Below, piece after piece: positions 8,680-10,278 of a DNA stretch of 10,278 nucleotides (position 1 is its first letter; each line of letters opens with the position of its first letter). Source of the stretch: Halocafeteria seosinensis (Eukaryota; Sar; Bigyra; Bicosoecida); contig LVLI01001763.1 in the NCBI GenBank assembly GCA_001687465.1, positions 1-10,278 of the forward strand, read 5' to 3'. The notes below the pieces were generated by a model. The model had not been told where the DNA came from and ran no database searches. It was given only the letters and a program-made list of their open reading frames with translations. The position numbers and the translations under genes are program-made.

Positions 8680-8889
8680 CACACACTTTTGTACCTCTTC
8701 TAGGTAGTGAGGTAGGTGCCTATCAGCAGAATCCTTGTTTATGTGCGTATGTAGGGACAGGAACGGCGGTGGCGAGCCCAGAATCTCCAATCCTTCTGGC
8801 TCTGTATGGGTAGTGTGTATCTTCCTACCCTCATAAGAAAGGAAAACAATCGACCAGTCAACCAGTGTGTATAGTATGCCTACATGCTA
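8680..8889 (-). other. 5' leader of the giant gene, frame open without ATG
   Basis: Reading upstream of the chosen ATG, the same frame has no stop for 69 codons, until TAG at 8887-8889, but also no ATG. A non-ATG start such as the TTG at 8788-8790 is possible but unlikely for a eukaryotic nuclear gene. The stretch is therefore most simply 5' untranslated sequence. The openness leaves room for an unseen upstream exon joined by splicing. I see no convincing TATA box or initiator element for either strand. Confidence 0.5.
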
Positions 8890-9016
8890 AACAAATCAAC
8901 TCATTCGCACATGGCTCCCTCAGTCCCTCTTATGGCCTCAGCTGTTCTGGACCCGGTGGACCGACTGTTCTGGGCGTGTGACAAGAAGGATCCTGTCTAG
9001 GCTAGTTGGGATCGGT

Positions 9017-9058
9017 CCCCAATCCCCTGTTGATGCGTCCCCATCCCCATCCCCACCC
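9017..9058 (-). other. Potential G-quadruplex (G-tracts on minus strand)
   Basis: On the plus strand there are C-tracts at 9017-9020, 9024-9027, 9039-9042, 9045-9048, 9051-9054 and 9056-9058. The last four are separated by loops of only 2, 2 and 1 bases, so the minus strand meets the usual four-tract rule for a compact G-quadruplex and the plus strand could form an i-motif. It lies about 360 bases upstream of the large gene's ATG, on the strand that has the gene's coding sense. It could be regulatory or just a low-complexity remnant of the neighbouring transposon. Confidence 0.6.
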
Positions 9059-9072
9059 TTCCAGCTGGGGAT
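9049..9072. repeat. Short perfect inverted repeat (7-bp arms)
   Basis: ATCCCCA at 9049-9055 is exactly complementary, inverted, to TGGGGAT at 9066-9072, with a 10-base spacer. It could form a small hairpin that competes with the G-quadruplex using the same tracts. Arms of 7 bp in a C/G-tract-rich stretch can arise by chance, and there is no U-run to suggest a terminator. Confidence 0.5.
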
Positions 9073-9183
9073 CTTTTGGGGAAGGTATAGCAAATACAAA
9101 TATAATTGATATTGTAACGATCGCACATATGCTCTAGTTAGCACTCCACACTCTTTCCAGGAGTAACCGAAGATTCCTTATAA

Positions 9184-9982
9184 CATTACATCCAGGTTGC
9201 CGAAATCCGAACCGAAGTTCTCGGCGTTGTGAAGGGCTTCCTTAGGCTAGAGCAGCTTTAGATGAGTACGATGACGATGATGAAGAAATGGTGGATCTAG
9301 ATGTGCAACACATCGGAACAGATACAGCTTCTACCGCAGACAATGACCCAGGAGAGCAGGGTCAGCCTGTGTGCAAGCCCCTTGGAGAGCAAGCCCACGG
9401 CCAAAACAACGAAGACGCAGGCACAGAAGAAGAAAAGGTCGAGAACGGCACCATTGCTGTGGGTAACATGGCAATGGGGCTTTACAAGTACTACTGAGGA
9501 AAGTAATGAACTGGCTGGGCAACTCGATGAGTTCAGGCAGGGTTGAATACCGAAAGTACCGACTGATGGTGCTGTTGAAAGGGCTTGAAAGCAGTTCAAG
9601 TACCTAAGTCTCGAAGATGGTTGCTTTAAGGCTATTCACTATCTGTTCTGGATCGGCTGACGTGGAGCGTCTTTTCTCGAGTCTAGCAGCTGCTAATACA
9701 AGTCGAGACACAGTTTATCTGCTCAGACACTTGAGCGCGTAGCTCAGATGAAAACATACAACGTATTCGAGTCTGCAAGAAAACGATAGTCAGGCATTCA
9801 TGCTTTTGCCAACGTAACACTCGAGACGGGGCATTAAGTGCTCAGATCGAGCATCTGGGTGCCAAACAGAGAATAACGGCGACCTGGATACTATCGCCGA
9901 CATAACTGAAGAAGTTGCTAGGGATCTAAATTTCGATTAGGTTGAAACAAGTGCAATTGAGATTGATGGTGAGTTCACTTAA
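9184..9982 (+). pseudogene. Decayed hAT-family transposase, C-terminal part
   Basis: The recognisable core is the hAT C-terminal dimerisation domain. One frame (9608-9739) reads VALRLFTICSGSADVERLFSSLAAANTS, with the family's hallmark S-A-DVERLFS. The match then continues in another frame (9697-9786) as LSAQTLERVAQMKTYNVF, ending at TAG 9787-9789. The switch must lie between 9697 and 9740, so the domain carries a frameshift. Upstream, short open pieces in different frames look like more of the same gene: 9184-9258, 9246-9494 starting with an Asp/Glu-rich run, and 9496-9543. Downstream, an acidic piece in the first frame (9818-9937, then past stops at 9938 and 9980) looks like a broken tail. 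No catalytic-core block, zinc finger or terminal inverted repeat is visible. The copy is non-autonomous and old. The core is a confident call; the outer limits are inferred. Confidence 0.72.
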
Positions 9983-10278
9983 GACAGCGAACTGCGGGCA
10001 CAAGAGTTCGAAGGGCCAGAAGCCCTCGTCCTATTCTCTTGACACGTTTCTCGAAGAACTAAAAAACTTTGGAAGAGAAACGTCTATACAAGCTCTCGTT
10101 GATTTTAAAGTTAACGGTGAAACTCTGAGTAGGCAGGTAATTTTAGAGAATGATGTTGTACAAGAGTCCGTTGTGAGAAGTCCACTACTTCCAACGGACC
10201 AGTGAACTATGCTGCTATCATGGCTAAATTCGATTGAGCATATGCTTAAAGAATGAACAGTATTACCCTCAATGATAG
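9983..10278 (+). other. Unassigned stretch, possibly the end of the transposon remnant
   Basis: A frame ending in TGA at 10203-10205 is open back to about 9942, but begins with no ATG near its 5' end. Its last 60 codons look protein-like (FLEELKNFGRETSIQALVDF, then a mixed charged tail). It overlaps the acidic tail of the hAT remnant in another frame, so it may be a frameshifted continuation of the transposase or of cargo. I do not recognise the sequence. Beyond 10205 to the window end I see nothing codable. Confidence 0.3.

Larger units (their letters stand above)
8890..9183. other. Intergenic region with no supported gene
   Basis: No coding signal stands out. A 29-codon ATG ORF runs from 8911 to 9000 on the plus strand, but it is short, matches nothing I recognise and has no supporting context. 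The notable content is a C-rich stretch around 9017-9058 and an adjacent short inverted repeat, listed separately. The promoter of the large minus-strand gene presumably lies in this interval or in the leader next to it, but no element can be pointed to. Confidence 0.6.

Noticed and set aside
8680-8790. N-terminal extension of the giant protein starting at 8790
   Set aside because: The codon at 8788-8790 is TTG, not ATG. The first real ATG in frame is at 8677-8679, so the extra 37 residues are not supported.
8911-9000. 29-codon ORF in the intergenic region
   Set aside because: It is short, unrecognised and has no codon, motif or context support. An ORF of this length is expected by chance.
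9010-9038. hAT terminal inverted repeat ending in CCCCTG near 9024-9029
   Set aside because: The orientation would be that of a right end, but the transposase remnant lies to its right. No matching partner or 8-bp target duplication was found.
9297-9599. 100-codon minus-strand ORF opposite the transposon remnant
   Set aside because: It has no recognisable domain and is the complement of the acidic, low-complexity plus-strand frame, so it is best read as a shadow.
9730-9752. tRNA-like D-arm sequence (GCGTAGCTCAGATG)
   Set aside because: It is explained by the codons for LERVAQMK in the hAT dimerisation domain. No acceptor stem, anticodon arm or T-arm with GTTCGAATC-like sequence follows at the right spacing.
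1-10278. CRISPR array, rRNA or prokaryotic defence system
   Set aside because: No regularly spaced short direct repeats with unique spacers, no rRNA-like conserved blocks and no multi-gene operon are visible. The only regular periodicity is the 102-base ankyrin coding repeat.

Overview
The window looks like nuclear DNA of a eukaryotic microbe. One very long intronless reading frame fills most of it, and it encodes a multidomain ankyrin-repeat protein of a size and style typical of protists. Next to it lie a long GT microsatellite and a decayed hAT-type DNA transposon. Base composition is balanced (I estimate near 47% GC). There are no bacterial operon features: no Shine-Dalgarno-linked gene clusters and no tightly packed genes. 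A diatom or another stramenopile would fit, but nothing here proves the lineage.

Layout. Bases 1-36 are a (GT)18 microsatellite at the window edge. Bases 76-8679, minus strand, carry a single ORF of 2867 codons starting at the first of three consecutive ATGs. The frame stays open, without another ATG, for 69 more codons upstream, to a TAG at 8887-8889. The predicted protein reads, from the N-terminus: a low-complexity Ser/Thr-rich leader with a basic patch; helical and charged sequence; a class-3-lipase-like alpha/beta-hydrolase segment with Gly where the catalytic Ser should be; five to six clean ankyrin repeats; a helical linker with one TPR-like motif; an atypical-kinase-like segment with Lys, Glu, DAKPDN and IDND motifs; then about 640 residues of divergent ankyrin-like repeats. 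Bases 8890-9180 are noncoding as far as I can see, with C-rich tracts that could form a G-quadruplex on the minus strand and a small hairpin. Bases 9184-9982, plus strand, are a broken hAT transposase remnant, recognised from its C-terminal dimerisation motif split over two frames. Bases 9983-10278 hold an unassigned open stretch, possibly the end of the same element.

Working together: only one intact gene is visible, so there is no pathway to reconstruct. The domain order suggests a scaffold or signalling protein in which ankyrin surfaces flank a kinase-like core and a probably inactive hydrolase fold. That role is inference. The transposon remnant sits upstream of the gene's 5' end and points the other way.
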